Origin: Magnolia sinica
Lineage: Eukaryota; Streptophyta; Magnoliopsida; Magnoliales; Magnoliaceae
Length of the DNA: 64,000 nucleotides
Assembly (NCBI RefSeq): GCF_029962835.1
Contig: NC_080582.1
Coordinates: 71,358,177 to 71,422,176 of the forward strand
Direction: 5' to 3'
The notes beneath the pieces were generated by a model that did no database searches, had not been told where the DNA came from, and was given only the letters and a program-made list of their open reading frames with translations. Positions 45,739 through 56,921 of this stretch are shown piece after piece. A program made the translations under genes and the position numbers. Every line of letters begins with the position of its first letter. Positions within the stretch are counted from its first letter, which is position 1.

Positions 45739-48450
45739 TCACCTGCCTTTTATTTCGATGGAGGGTATATGTTGAATCTTATGCCAATCCTCTCCGCCGT
45801 TTTCCCGCATTCTTACTTCGAATACAGTGGGCATGTCCTGCACCTCCAATTTCTTGAGTGTAGTCACAAATTGCAATCCTTCTGGAAGCATCTTCAAAGT
45901 CCAGCATCTACGAATCAGCAAATGTAAAAGCCTCGGCATTGCTCCTTCCTCCACTCTCCAGTCTACTAATTCAGGTAACCGCACAACATGTAAGGATTCA
46001 AGTCGAGGAAACCCTTGTGCAGAGCAGACCATTTCCTTTCCCTTGTATGAATCAAGAAGCAATCTGAGAATCCGAAGGTTCGGTAGTTTCTCTAATGTCG
46101 CCATCGGGTCTTCCATTAACTTGGACAATTTCAAAGTTAGCTTGGTGAGGTTAGGTGAGAATTCATACCACTCAGGTAGCTTCTCTAACTTTCCCCTCAA
46201 ACGCATCTTCTTCAGATGCAAGTGATGTGAGAAAGGCATAAACACTGGAATAGTATGCCTCCATCCCAACCTCAAAGACTGGAGGTGGTTCAATTTGGGA
46301 AGAGAGTTGGACAATCCCTTTGCATGACTACTCATTTGGATCCCACATATTCCTAGTCTCTTAAGATTAGTTAGCTCCCCCAAACAATCCTCTATCCAAT
46401 CGCCAGCCTTCACGCGTTTTAAGGTCTGGAGATTAACTAAACAATCAAGTCCGACTGATGGACGCCCTACTCTTTCACTTATCACACTTCTTAGGGGCAC
46501 ATCCACATGCCTTAATTGTCGCATCGTCCAAATAGAATTGGGCATGTAGATAATGGATGAACCTTCTATATGCAGTGTTTCTAAGTTGCAAAGATTGCTT
46601 ATGGATGATGGGAGGCTTAATGTTATGGATGCATTCACCTTGAAACCAAGGTATCTCAAGTGGATTAGTTTGCCTATTTCATTTGGAAGCTGTGGCAATA
46701 TTTCTGTATAAGATACATCTAAATGTAACACCCTAAGCAAATTGAATCCTCTGTAAAGATACTCCTCTTGCTTTTTTCCAAGCCATCCACTGTCTAAAGC
46801 TAAGCACAACACAGAACGAAGGTGTGGGTTGGCATGATTTAAAGAAGTGTACTTGCTAGTGGCATGATGAATAGCAAGCCGACGTGCCTTTGATATAGAG
46901 AGAGGATTTGAATCACCACAATGAACATCGAGAAATTTATCTTCCTTGGCTTTTGAAATTGAGAGTTCTCGTAGGAGATCATGGATACAACAGCTTTTAA
47001 CTCCGCCAATCGAATCTCTTTTCGCTACTTGAATCAGACTTCTATGGACCAGCTCCTCCAGGCAATCTTCTGCAGCTTCCTCCACCGTTTCTTCCCCTGT
47101 TGGCTCTACAAATCCTTCCGCAACCCACAGCTGAATTAATTTCTTAGCACGGAACTCATGGTCTTCTGGAAAAACACCGAAGTAGAGAAAGTATGGTTTC
47201 AGACGGTGGGGTAGATCTTCATAGCTTAAAGCTAATATTCTTGTGATTCGAGAATCATCATCAATGAATTGCGAGCTAATTCTCCTGAGTACTTTCTCCC
47301 ACTCATTTGGATCCGTTGCTTTCCTTGACAGTAGCCCCCCTATGACAACAATAGCAAGAGGAAGACCACGGCATTTTGCCAAAATCTCTTTTCCTAGCTT
47401 CTCTAAATTTCGCTGGCAATCAATTCCTGGTTCTAAGAATGCTTTCTTACGAAACAATTTCCATCCCTTTTCATCTCCTAAAAGCTGCAGCATGTGGGGA
47501 GAGCTCCATGCATCTGCATATGAAGCTACATCTCTGTTGCGGGTGGTGAGTAAGACTCGACTTCCGTTATTTGCATCTGGAAAAGCAGACCCTAAAATAT
47601 CCCATGCTTCGGTCTGCCATATATCGTCCACCACCACAAGATATCTCCTCTCATTCAAATGATTGACAAGCTTCTCCCTCAACTGAACATCGTTCATTTT
47701 CTCTACCCTCTCAAGATCTTCTTTAGTAAGAGTCATGAAGCATTTTATAATGATTTGCAAAAGATCTCTCACAACATATTCTTGAGATACAAAAACCCAA
47801 GCACAACAATCAAAATGTTTCTTAACAGCATCATTGTTATAAACTTTAATGGCAAGAGTAGTCTTGCCAAGACCGCCCATTCCAACTATAGAAACCACAC
47901 AACGTCGTGAATCACCCTCGATCAACCTTGCTACCAATGTCTTTATGTCTTCTTCAAAACCGATGACATCTGTCTCTCCAAATAGAGGAGAAGTTTGCCT
48001 TTGCCTTCGTAAACTTATAGCCCTGGAACTGCTTCCTTCTCCAACTTCTTTAATGCCATACCTTTCTGTGCTCGCTGAGATCTCCTGGATTTTATTCTTT
48101 ATCCGTTCGATCTCAATGCCAACTTCACGTCGAGCCCATAATTTGATGAACGTGAACCTTTTGAAGAAACCAATAAACCCACTTCTCCTTTGTCTTTCTA
48201 TTTTTAGGATGAAGATGTCGATCACATCTTCCGCATCATAAGCAACGTCTCTCACATCCGCCACCCAATTCTTCACTCTCTCATCACTGCTTTGTTTTGC
48301 ATCGGCATCTTTCAAGAAGCACCGCATCTGCCTCAATTCTCTCTCAACCCACTCAACCTGATCACGCACTTTGTAAAGGAAAACTGCCTCATGAACTAGG
48401 AAATTGCTGAGTTTTCCTAAGACCAAGGAAACAGCAGCCTCAACAGCCAT
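45739..48450 (-). CDS. NLR2: intact CC-NBS-LRR disease resistance protein (RPP13/RPP8-like)
   Basis: Intracellular immune receptor of about 903 residues, uninterrupted, single exon as seen. Start chosen at 48450 (MAVEAAVSLVLGKLSNFLVH), where the copies align; the frame stays open 40 codons further upstream, but that stretch is leader-like. Motifs: Rx-N coiled coil with EDVID (74-78), P-loop GMGGLGKTT (190-198), RNBS-A FDCCAWVFVSQ (~213-223), kinase-2 LVVVDDIW (271-278), RNBS-B GSRVLLTTR (296-304), GLPL (362-365), FLYFGVFPED (421-430), and CIHD at the MHD position (~488-491; the M-to-I form is usual for this subfamily), then about a dozen LRRs from ~570 to the SIEIKGR end. By family it should switch ADP/ATP state and signal on effector perception. 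Ligand unknown. The only full-length NLR in the cluster. Confidence 0.96.
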   Translation of the reverse strand: MAVEAAVSLVLGKLSNFLVHEAVFLYKVRDQVEWVERELRQMRCFLKDADAKQSSDERVKNWVADVRDVAYDAEDVIDIFILKIERQRRSGFIGFFKRFTFIKLWARREVGIEIERIKNKIQEISASTERYGIKEVGEGSSSRAISLRRQRQTSPLFGETDVIGFEEDIKTLVARLIEGDSRRCVVSIVGMGGLGKTTLAIKVYNNDAVKKHFDCCAWVFVSQEYVVRDLLQIIIKCFMTLTKEDLERVEKMNDVQLREKLVNHLNERRYLVVVDDIWQTEAWDILGSAFPDANNGSRVLLTTRNRDVASYADAWSSPHMLQLLGDEKGWKLFRKKAFLEPGIDCQRNLEKLGKEILAKCRGLPLAIVVIGGLLSRKATDPNEWEKVLRRISSQFIDDDSRITRILALSYEDLPHRLKPYFLYFGVFPEDHEFRAKKLIQLWVAEGFVEPTGEETVEEAAEDCLEELVHRSLIQVAKRDSIGGVKSCCIHDLLRELSISKAKEDKFLDVHCGDSNPLSISKARRLAIHHATSKYTSLNHANPHLRSVLCLALDSGWLGKKQEEYLYRGFNLLRVLHLDVSYTEILPQLPNEIGKLIHLRYLGFKVNASITLSLPSSISNLCNLETLHIEGSSIIYMPNSIWTMRQLRHVDVPLRSVISERVGRPSVGLDCLVNLQTLKRVKAGDWIEDCLGELTNLKRLGICGIQMSSHAKGLSNSLPKLNHLQSLRLGWRHTIPVFMPFSHHLHLKKMRLRGKLEKLPEWYEFSPNLTKLTLKLSKLMEDPMATLEKLPNLRILRLLLDSYKGKEMVCSAQGFPRLESLHVVRLPELVDWRVEEGAMPRLLHLLIRRCWTLKMLPEGLQFVTTLKKLEVQDMPTVFEVRMRENGGEDWHKIQHIPSIEIKGR

Positions 48451-48640
48451 TTTCTTAGCTTCTCTCTCTCTCTTCTTCTCCCAAGCAACTGCAATCACTT
48501 GTTCAAAACTCACACATGCAGGATGAAAGATAGCTTTCTCACAGCTATCCTCTCTTTCACAATTATTCACTCGCTTTAGCCGATGAAAGCAGAGTCAAAT
48601 GCTCCCTAGTTTCAAAAGAATGCCAAAACATGGCCGGCCT
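48451..48640 (-). promoter_or_regulatory. NLR2 5' leader/proximal flank
   Basis: CT-rich leader (CTCTCTCTCTCTTCTTCTCC on the plus strand), then blocks shared with the truncated NLR's upstream region (AGCTATCCTCTCTTTCACAA, AAAGCAGAGTCAAATGCTCC). Shared sequence marks the edge of the duplicated unit. No TATA box can be assigned securely. Confidence 0.5.
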
Positions 48641-49640
48641 TAGTACTTTTCTCCTTGTTTTTTTCTTCCTTACCGTGCCACACTATTCCAAGCACAAATA
48701 AATAAATAAATAAAATCTAAACCATCTATTTTGCATATCACAGACCACTAGACGCATTAATAGACTTGTATAGATAGTGGCCCGCATCCTGGCATAACAG
48801 TGCACACATATTCTCAATCAAGACAAGTGCAGATCATTTCCACGTAAACCTGACTATTTATCCATTCACTCTACTGTGAATGGAATTCCACATAATCTTG
48901 AAGATCTTATCTGCCAATATTAGGACCGCTTTCAATTGAACGTGGTCTCTTTTTTCTTTTTTTCGTTTCTTCTTTGCTTTTAACAACATATATTGTTCAA
49001 TGATAATTTTGAACAACGACAATCCATGGTGGGACACAATCTACCATTGGTCTAGGTGTCAAACTATGGGTCCCACTGGTTAGTTTTGAAAGCCAGTGTA
49101 TATTGGTCAAGATGTGTGCCACTATATTATATAATTCCTCTTTTTCTCCATGTACGAAGTAGTCATGCCAGTGAGTGAGAGAAGACAAAAATATTATAAC
49201 AATAAAATATATCAGTTGGTCTTATCGTCACCAAATAATTGTCCAAGAATCGGATCAGGTTGGGATTGTTCAAGCAATCTAATGTTGGTAGTGTAAATCA
49301 GCCATGGTGGGTTCTTCAATCTAGCCTGTTCAAATTGAATTACTTCATGCCTTGTGTACATTTTGTAAGAGCCTGTGTATCCATATTCAGCCATGAGTAT
49401 CAGCTAACTCCCCTTCTTAGATTTTGATAATTTCATCCATTAAAGGTGTTATTCCCCATTAACTGTCTCATATACTCGACCTAAAAGAATTGGATTCAGA
49501 TACAAAACATCTACTTATTCAAGAATTTCACCTGATTACCTGACTTCTAAATGTGCCAGATGTAGATATTAGCATTCCGTATTCGCCTACCCGATTACCT
49601 AAGGGTATTTTGCTACTTTATATTTTTTCAATCTAAAATA
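48641..49640. other. No gene seen
   Basis: AT-rich intergenic DNA with a short (AAAT)n at about 48698-48713. ORFs of about 60 codons on both strands match nothing recognised. Confidence 0.45.
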
Positions 49641-49646
49641 TTAAAT

Positions 49647-51870
49647 ATGAATAGTTTTTTTTTTTTCTTTCTGAAGAAAGGTCAGAGAGCACCACCTAAA
49701 ACATTGTCAATCATCGAAAAGATTTACAAAAGCTTTGGGTGGGCACCACTAAAAAGAGCTTATCATATACCCCAACAAGGCAAATTCTACAAAATATACA
49801 TCAAATGGCTCCCTACAAAATTTACAAGAAAAGAAAATTAAAAAAAAAAAAAAAAAAAAACCCCACAGCAGCTAAAAAACAAGAATCCGAATCCAGATTC
49901 AAAAGACGAACACCATCCTGACAATGTCAGTGACGACGTCAACCAATCACCATGCAGTAAAGCAGGATTTTCCTGCTCATGGCAATCAGAGGATCCGAAT
50001 TCAAAAAATAAACAGGCCCAAAACAGAACCCACTGCTAGCTTCCCACAGAGCAGAACACAACGCCGGGAACCTCCAAACAGGGCTGCCATGATTCTACCA
50101 TCCAAGCTTCTACAAAATGATAACTCTTTATAAACAAAACCATCCCTGAACCACAACACCAACCTAAAGGAACCGAGCTTCATAGCAGAACAAGAAAACA
50201 GATGAAAGAAAGTACTTGCCGAAAAGAGAATGCTTTTTTCAGCAAATAAAAGCATAGCATACATCAGCTTTCCACAAAAATGGCAGCTATACAGCAAGCA
50301 GTAGCCACCAAACACATAGCAACCAACCACAAAAGGCATAAACTGGCAAGATATCTCTGCAACTACCGGACACATAGAAGCCACAAACCATCATACTCAC
50401 CAGCCTCAAAACAAATCATAAAATAGCAGAGGTAGCAGACATTCCCCTACCCAACCAACCAGCAAAGGCCTACCAAAACAGAAACATCTTGAACCAAGCA
50501 AAGCATAACGTCCATTGATGTAGAGCAGGTCGTGGATAATTTCATAGCCAAGATGGACCAGAAAAGGCCCGATCGGCAACGGAGGTGATCCGGACCGTCA
50601 AAACTTAAAACGGATGTATCTCGCAAACCGGAATGAGTTATCCGATGTGCCATATATGATTTTGGGGTAAGACGAGCTACTTTAGCCACCCAACCAGGTG
50701 CACTGGGTTGCACATGCCGAATTTTCGAAATACCATCAGATCCACGGTCGAATTCATGTTTTAATTTCGTTTTTACTATTTATAGTAAGTTTTAGTTTAA
50801 CTCTTCATTCGTTGGGCTTTAGGAGTTGTGCCCAACATTAAAAGTGTTTAGAATAATTAGGAGAATCATACGGTTGAGACAAATAGGACACTTATTTTGG
50901 CTGAAAACCATGCACACAAGTGGAAATCGGTTGAGACAAATAGGACACTATTTTTGGCCGAAAACCATGCACGCAGGTGGAAATCATGACTGTTTATAAA
51001 TAGTAAGTTTACTATTTACAGTAAGTCACGATTTCTAGGAGTTTTAGTTGTGGTTTAATTCCAAAACTTCTTCATAGGGTTTATGTTATTATTTAAGAGG
51101 TTGCAACCTCGTTTTTCATCATCAATCAAACTATTACGAATTTTATTAGAATTATTTTCTATTTTCTATATCCGTGAGGAATCCAGAGAAGTTCCGTGGA
51201 TTCAGAATCGTTACCCTGAGGAAGACGGTGCTTGACCTCTACATGTCCTTCCCTGCATCATCCATCCGATTAAAAACACCAGCGACCGAACATACCTAAG
51301 AATGCAGATAGAATAGGGCTCTCAGAAATGGAAGGGGCTCCAAGCATCAACTAGCAGATAAACCAGGTTGATCAGCAGACTTCAGAGAAGTAGCCCAATT
51401 TCAAGCTTCACACCACCTCCACAGCTCATTCTCAATAGGACAACACCCAGAAAATTACCCGTTTCAGTCACAAATGACGTAGAGGAATTACATGATGTGG
51501 AGCCCACACCCTCGCATAGATTCTCACAAGTGGATCACATTGATTATTAATCTAGATTAGTGGTATGATGTCTCCTGCCTTGGATGGACCATTCCTGGAA
51601 ATTTCCTCGATAGGACAATCTCAGGATCAACAAAAGCAACAGAGAGACATTGAAACTACGGGCTAGAACAGGGCTAGGGATAAGCTCTGCTCCGAGACAA
51701 AATATGCTGGCGGGAAATGAGGCCACGCCCAATGAGCAAAGAGACAGGTCTGCAATGACTAAACTCCCAAACAACCTCATAATAATTAATAACAACTCCA
51801 GACAATTCACAAACCAACACCTATTCTTCCATCCATCAATATAACCACCCAACGATTCACACACACACAC
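49647..51870 (-). mobile_element. LINE-like 3' region (non-coding), split by solo LTR B2
   Basis: On the minus strand this is a long T/G-rich sequence with many TTTTGG/GGTTGG runs and an internal T21-type tract. It ends TTCTTCAGAAAG followed by an A-rich tail (T run at 49655-49665 on the plus strand). That texture resembles plant L1 3' UTRs, but no reverse transcriptase is present, so the call rests on composition and the tail. The sequence is continuous on either side of the LTR insertion at 50516-51260. It could instead be some other transcribed non-coding DNA. Confidence 0.35.
50516..51260 (+). mobile_element. LTR-B solo LTR (copy B2), 745 bp
   Basis: Starts TGATGTAGAGC, ends CCCTGCATCA (tips TGATG/CATCA), with a perfect 5-bp TSD TCCAT at 50511-50515 and 51261-51265. 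It shares all blocks with B3, the 5' LTR of the gypsy element at the right end of the window, and with B1. No internal sequence follows. Confidence 0.93.
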
Positions 51871-51884
51871 ACATATATATATAT

Positions 51885-52433
51885 GGGAAAAGGTACTATG
51901 CGCTCCACCTCACAATAAGCTCCCTTGAGGTAGAGCTGTGTGGGCCCCACTGTGATGCATGTCGACCATCAACATTGTGCATTTGATGGGTCCCCTCTAA
52001 ATTATGGGATATGCCAAAAATCAGCCATATACGGAACTCAGGTGGGCCATACCATCTAAAATCATGTGAAGACACCGTTAAAACATATAAAAGCACTTGG
52101 TGGGGCCCACCTGAGTTTTGAATGCTGTTGAAACTTGGTCTGAACCCTCATACAAGTGGGACACACATAATGGATGGGCTGAATTTGCAAACCACATCTC
52201 GATGGGCCCAAAAAACTGATTATGAATGTTTTAATGGTGCACGGCCCCTCCCCACTTCTATATGTGGTGTGGCCCACAAAAGTCACGGATTGACTTGATT
52301 TTTGAGACCTAGGCCCACAATGGAATGGTGCATCTAACTGATAGGGTAGATGTTGGAAACGCATCACGGTGGGGCCCACATAGCTCGACCTCATGGGACG
52401 ATCTTGTCAGCTCGAGCGCATACTACCTTTCCC
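51885..52433. mobile_element. TA-flanked inverted-repeat MITE, copy M1 (549 bp)
   Basis: Begins GGGAAAAGGTACTATGCG; the right end is its near-complement. Terminal arms of about 95 bp include TGAGGTCGAGCT and GTGTGGGCCCCAC. Preceded by (CA)n(TA)n and followed by a 22-bp TA tract. The interior resembles the dispersed GGGCCCACC family. Confidence 0.88.
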
Positions 52434-52455
52434 TATATATATATATATATATATA
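52434..52455. repeat. (TA)n tract between M1 and M2
   Basis: 22 bp of pure TA joining the end of M1 to the start of M2. Confidence 0.9.
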
Positions 52456-53002
52456 AGGAAAAGGTACTATGCGCTCAACCTCACGATAAGCTCCCGTGAG
52501 GTCGAGCTTTGTAGGCCCCACCGTGATGCGTGTCGACCATCAACATCGTGAATTTGATGGGTACCCTCTAAATTATGGGATATCCCAAAAATCAACCGTA
52601 TACGGAACTCAGGTGGGCCATACCATCTAAAATCATGTGAAGACACCATTAAAACATATAAAAGCATTTGGTGGGGCCCACCTGAGTTTTTAATGCTTCT
52701 AAAACTTGGTCTGAACCCTCATCCAAGTGGGACACACATAATGGATGGGCTGGATTTGCAAACCACATCTTGGTGGGCCCAAAAAACTGATTATGAATGT
52801 TTTAATGGTACACTGCCCCTCCAACTTCTGTATGTGGTGTGGCCCACACAAGTCACGGATTGACTTGATTTTTGAGACCTAGGCCCACGTTGGAATGATG
52901 CATCTAACTAATGGGATAGATGTTCGAAACGCATCACGGTGGGGCCCACACAGCTCGACCTCATGGGACGAACTCGTGAGGTCGAGCGCATAGTACCTTT
53001 TC

Positions 53003-53004
<2 letters not shown>
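52456..53004. mobile_element. TA-flanked inverted-repeat MITE, copy M2 (549 bp)
   Basis: Same orientation, length and sequence as M1 with scattered substitutions; ends CATAGTACCTTTTCCC. Arms complementary over roughly 95 bp. Confidence 0.9.

Positions 53005-53074
<70 letters not shown>
53005..53074. repeat. (TA)35 tract between M2 and M3
   Basis: 70 bp of uninterrupted TA. The Ile/Tyr-repeat ORFs spanning it on both strands are artefacts. Confidence 0.95.
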
Positions 53075-53076
<2 letters not shown>

Positions 53077-53621
53077 GAAAAGGTACTATGCGGTCGAGCT
53101 CATGGGAACTTCCCATTAGGTCGAGTTGTGTGGGCCCCACCATGATGTGTGTCGACCATCAACACTGTGAATTTGATGGGTTCCCTTTAAATTATGGGAT
53201 ATCCCAAAAATCAGCCATATATGGAACTCTGGTAGGCCATACCATTTAAAATCACATGATGACATGCCTAAAACATATAAAAGTACTTGGTGGGGCCCAC
53301 CTGAAATCTGGATTCATCTGAAACTTGGCCTGACCCCTCATCCAAGTGGGACAAACATAATGGATGAGCTGGATTTGCGAACCACATCTTGGTGGGACCA
53401 ACAAATGATTATGAATGTTTTAATGGAGGATAACACCTTTCAACTTTTGTATGTGGTGTGGCCCCACAAAAGTCACGGATTGACTTGATTTTTAAGCCCC
53501 AGGCCCATCATGGAATGGTGCATGTGACTGATGGGGTAGATGGTCGACACGCATCACATGGGGCCCACACAGCTCGGCCTCATGGGAAGTTCCATGAGCC
53601 GGACCGCATAGAACCTTTTCC
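53075..53621. mobile_element. TA-flanked inverted-repeat MITE, copy M3 (547 bp)
   Basis: Third copy in the same orientation; begins GGGAAAAGGTACTATGCG and ends AGAACCTTTTCC, followed by a short (TA)n (53622-53632). More diverged than M1 versus M2. Confidence 0.9.
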
Positions 53622-53639
53622 ATATATATATATGGAAGA

Positions 53640-54294
53640 TAAGTGGCTGTGTTAGTAGAACCTTGAATCCTCAATGGTATTTTTCTTGTATGTATAAGAA
53701 AAAAAAAATGAGAAAACTTGAATTTATTGATGAATGTATAATAATATCCATCAACTCTTGATTACACCGCTAATTAATAAAAATAAACTCTAATTTATAA
53801 TTATAAAAAATAACAAAATTCTAATATTGATAGAAGTTAGCCAAAATAATATAACTTATCAAAAGCCTAATTTGCCAAAAATAAAAAGTTTAATTTATAT
53901 TCTTACTAAAGAGTCATAACATAATTACAAGTAAATTTATTTATTTTTTTAAAAAGAAAAATCTCTAAAATTAAGAAAATACTGAAAAATCAGAATTATT
54001 AAAAATAGTAACTTTTTCTTAAAATCTTGTTTTTAATCTAGAACAATCCACTTTCTTGCAAAATGGACCAACGTGACCCACTTTTTAGGTCAATTAACTC
54101 CAAATGGGCTACTACTATAAAGGTTGATAGGTTGTGCGTTCTATAATAATACCCTGATCAAAAGTTATGGTTAATTTTCATTTAGCCTTCTTTTGATCCA
54201 ACCATGCTAGGAATGTATTTTTGCATCTTACATCAATAAATAACTTATTTGAAATAAGTAAGTTTGGTTTAAGAACAATTATAAGTAAAATTGC

Positions 54295-54300
<6 letters not shown>
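53640..54300. other. AT-rich spacer, no gene seen
   Basis: Strongly AT-rich, with no repeat arms and no coding frame of note. Confidence 0.5.

Positions 54301-54387
<87 letters not shown>
54301..54387. repeat. Compound (GA)21(TA)22 microsatellite
   Basis: GA run 54301-54342 passes directly into a TA run 54343-54387. Confidence 0.95.
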
Positions 54388-54392
<5 letters not shown>

Positions 54393-55339
54393 TAAAAAAA
54401 TTTATAAAAAAATGAAGAAAAGAGAAAAAAGAAGAAAAGAAAGAAAATTTATGGAAGCCTTTCTAGGCCTACACTATAAAGGAAATTGCTTCCTATTTCA
54501 ATTTTCAACTAACATATTATAGGCGGACAATACATACAATGAAATAAATCATCATTAAATAAACTTTTGTACAAATTGAACTACATAACATATAATGAAT
54601 ATTAGCACCTGGTTCCATATCAAAACATAAATTAATAATTTTTTTTTTTTAAAAAAAAAACACCCTAGGTTATTATTAGAAAATATCATCATTCCACCAC
54701 CATTTACCCACCATTCTTCACTTCATCTAGTCACTTTGTACATGCATGTCTGCAATCTCTGCTGTGAGAAGGATGTCTGGAAATGAAATTTGTGATTACA
54801 ACCTGAAAGTTACATGCTAGAATTTGGTTACTTAAAATCTTTAAAAATGCCTATAAAAAACTAATCATGGATAAAATAGGAAGTTTCTAGCACATTCGAT
54901 CAGGATGCCTTCATGTGCATTGCACGTTGGGGCAATAAATTTGAAATTCAAACTTTGTTTTGGTAGGCTTGGTCTTAGATGAAAGATTTTCAAAAAAAAT
55001 CTTATAGATGGAAGCTCCTAATTCATTGATTAATATCCTATAAAAGATGGTTAAAAATAAAATAAATCAATTGTCTGTGAAAAAGATGGCCAAAGATAGG
55101 ATGACAAGGATCTCCTAATTAGATTTACTTGGGTAATAACAAACAGAAAACTTTTTTAAGTTACAGAAATATTACCAACATGAACCATTTTCAAGCCTAG
55201 GATGTAAAATTAATATATTCATCCAATATGGCTTCAGAGCATGGATTGATTGCAAATAATTTTAAATCCATTGGCTCCTTAATTGATTCTTTATGTACAA
55301 AAAAAACTAAGCTACTGCAAATGAACATTTATAACGTGA
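54388..55339. other. AT-rich spacer, no gene seen
   Basis: Includes T12A10-like homopolymers at 54637-54660. No feature recognised. Confidence 0.5.
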
Positions 55340-55703
55340 GAATGCTCACCAGTGTTCAAGAGAATTCGTGAGAACATTTTGAGAACTATCTTCCATGATA
55401 TGAATGTAAGATTTGAACTGTCCATGCGATGTAGCATCCCATTAAATGCCTTTGGTCCAATTTTTACCCTGATTTAAAATTCTGGTATGCCATTGAAAAA
55501 AGAAACAATTTCCTTCATTGATTTGCCTCTTTCTTTTTCCATGGCCCGTCAAAGTATTGGTTTAAGGTAAAAGTTAGGCTCTAAGGGTTTTATGGGGTGC
55601 TGCATCACATGGACAATTAAGATCTTACACTCATATGACAAGAGATGAGTTTTCAAAAAATTATCATGAGTTCTTGTGAGAACTAGTGCGGAAGTGAGCA
55701 TTC
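55340..55703. mobile_element. Foldback MITE F2 (364 bp)
   Basis: Left arm GAATGCTCACCAGTGTTCAA ... GAATGTAAGATTTGAACTGT; the right arm reads the complement (ends GAGTGTAAGATCTTAATTGT ... AATGCTCACTTCCG when reversed). Arms about 120 bp with a short centre. No confident TSD. Confidence 0.75.
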
Positions 55704-56148
55704 CTCCCTTTGTAACATTTATACATGCTTTAATGCCAAAAATATAATGGGATCAAACAAGTAAACAACCTTTTGTAGTAAACATAAACAATTATTAAGC
55801 CCATATGCGTGTGGAATTGTAGCCATCTGCATGCAATGGCTCATGCCAATATGGAAAATATGTTTGAGATCCTAGCTTTCTATTAGACGAACCAAGCACA
55901 AGAATCAAGCATTTTGCTCTTCAAGTTGGGTATAACATACAAAAGTTCTAAAAAGTATGACCCAATACGAGTCTTTCTGAACATACATTTGATATTGGAC
56001 ACGGTGGCCCATGTGAGGAGGGAAACACATGATTTTTAACCCAAAAGTTCTAAAAAGTATGACCCACTTGATGGAAAGTTCTTTTCTCACATTTTAATAT
56101 TACATTGGTGCATGTGATTGCATTTGGTTAGGCAATGCTCCACACACC

Positions 56149-56734
56149 GGAAGCGGATTGGCTGGTGTACCACACACCACCGACCTAGTTGGTGTGTTGA
56201 CGTCACCTAGTCCTGTGGGTTCCATCATGAGCTGTGTGTTATATCCAAACCGTCCGTTCATTTAGTGAGCTTGTCGTACGGTTTGATCGAAAAATAAGAC
56301 AAATCCAACGACCAAGTGGACCACACTGCAAAAAACAGCGGGGGATTGAACATCTACCATTGAAACACTTTTGAGGGTATATAATATTTTGTTTTTCCTC
56401 TTCATCCAGGTTTGTGTGGCCTTATGAACAGATTTGATGGAAAATAAATGTTATGGTAGGCCCTACGAATGTTTTAAAGATGAGAATCATTGTCTCACTG
56501 CTATTTTTGGTGTGGTCCACTTGAGCTTTTGATACGACTCATTTTTAGCTCATGCTTTAAATGATCTCGCCCAATGGATGAACGGTGTGGATATAATAAA
56601 TACAACATTGTGAGGCCCATGTAACCTTGATCTCCTTTGAACCGTTCGCACATAGGGTCAGCGCTCAGCTTGGCAAGACACCTACCCACACCAGTCAGGT
56701 CAGTAGTGTGTGATACATCAGCTAATCAGCTTCC
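56149..56734. mobile_element. Foldback MITE F3 (586 bp) with dispersed-family core
   Basis: Left GGAAGCGGATTGGCTGGTGT; reversed right end GGAAGCTGATTAGCTGATGT. Arms of about 60 bp include ACCGACCTAGTTGGTGTG / ACTGACCTGACTGGTGTG. The core carries the dispersed-family blocks, including ACTTGAGCTTTTGATACGAC. Confidence 0.7.
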
Positions 56735-56921
56735 CCACAAATGTGGGCTTGGAAACTTCACCCGTAACTTAGTTCAAGAATCCAGTATGACCGAAATTAG
56801 GTGAACCAGTTGTATGGAACGAAATAGACGGTCAGCATTTAACAAACACGATGACACATCGATGAGCTGCCTGAACTTGAATGAGGGACTTGTGACTTAA
56901 GCGAGCCCCCCGTGATGTTTA

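Noticed and set aside
45827-48241. Several 80-140-codon plus-strand ORFs opposite NLR2
   Set aside because: Antisense shadows of the conserved NLR coding sequence; equivalents opposite NLR1 and the truncated copy follow the same constraint.
48451-48570. 40-codon N-terminal extension of NLR2
   Set aside because: Open in frame, but the family start MAVEAAV aligns with the other two copies, and upstream sequence is CT-rich leader.
51547-51870. 107-codon minus-strand ORF
   Set aside because: Lies in the LINE-like non-coding region; hydrophobic by composition, no domain recognised.
52939-53145. Ile/Tyr-repeat ORFs on both strands
   Set aside because: They are translations of the (TA)35 tract and MITE ends, not proteins.
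54221-54415. ORF with RERERE then IYIYIY
   Set aside because: Pure microsatellite translation.
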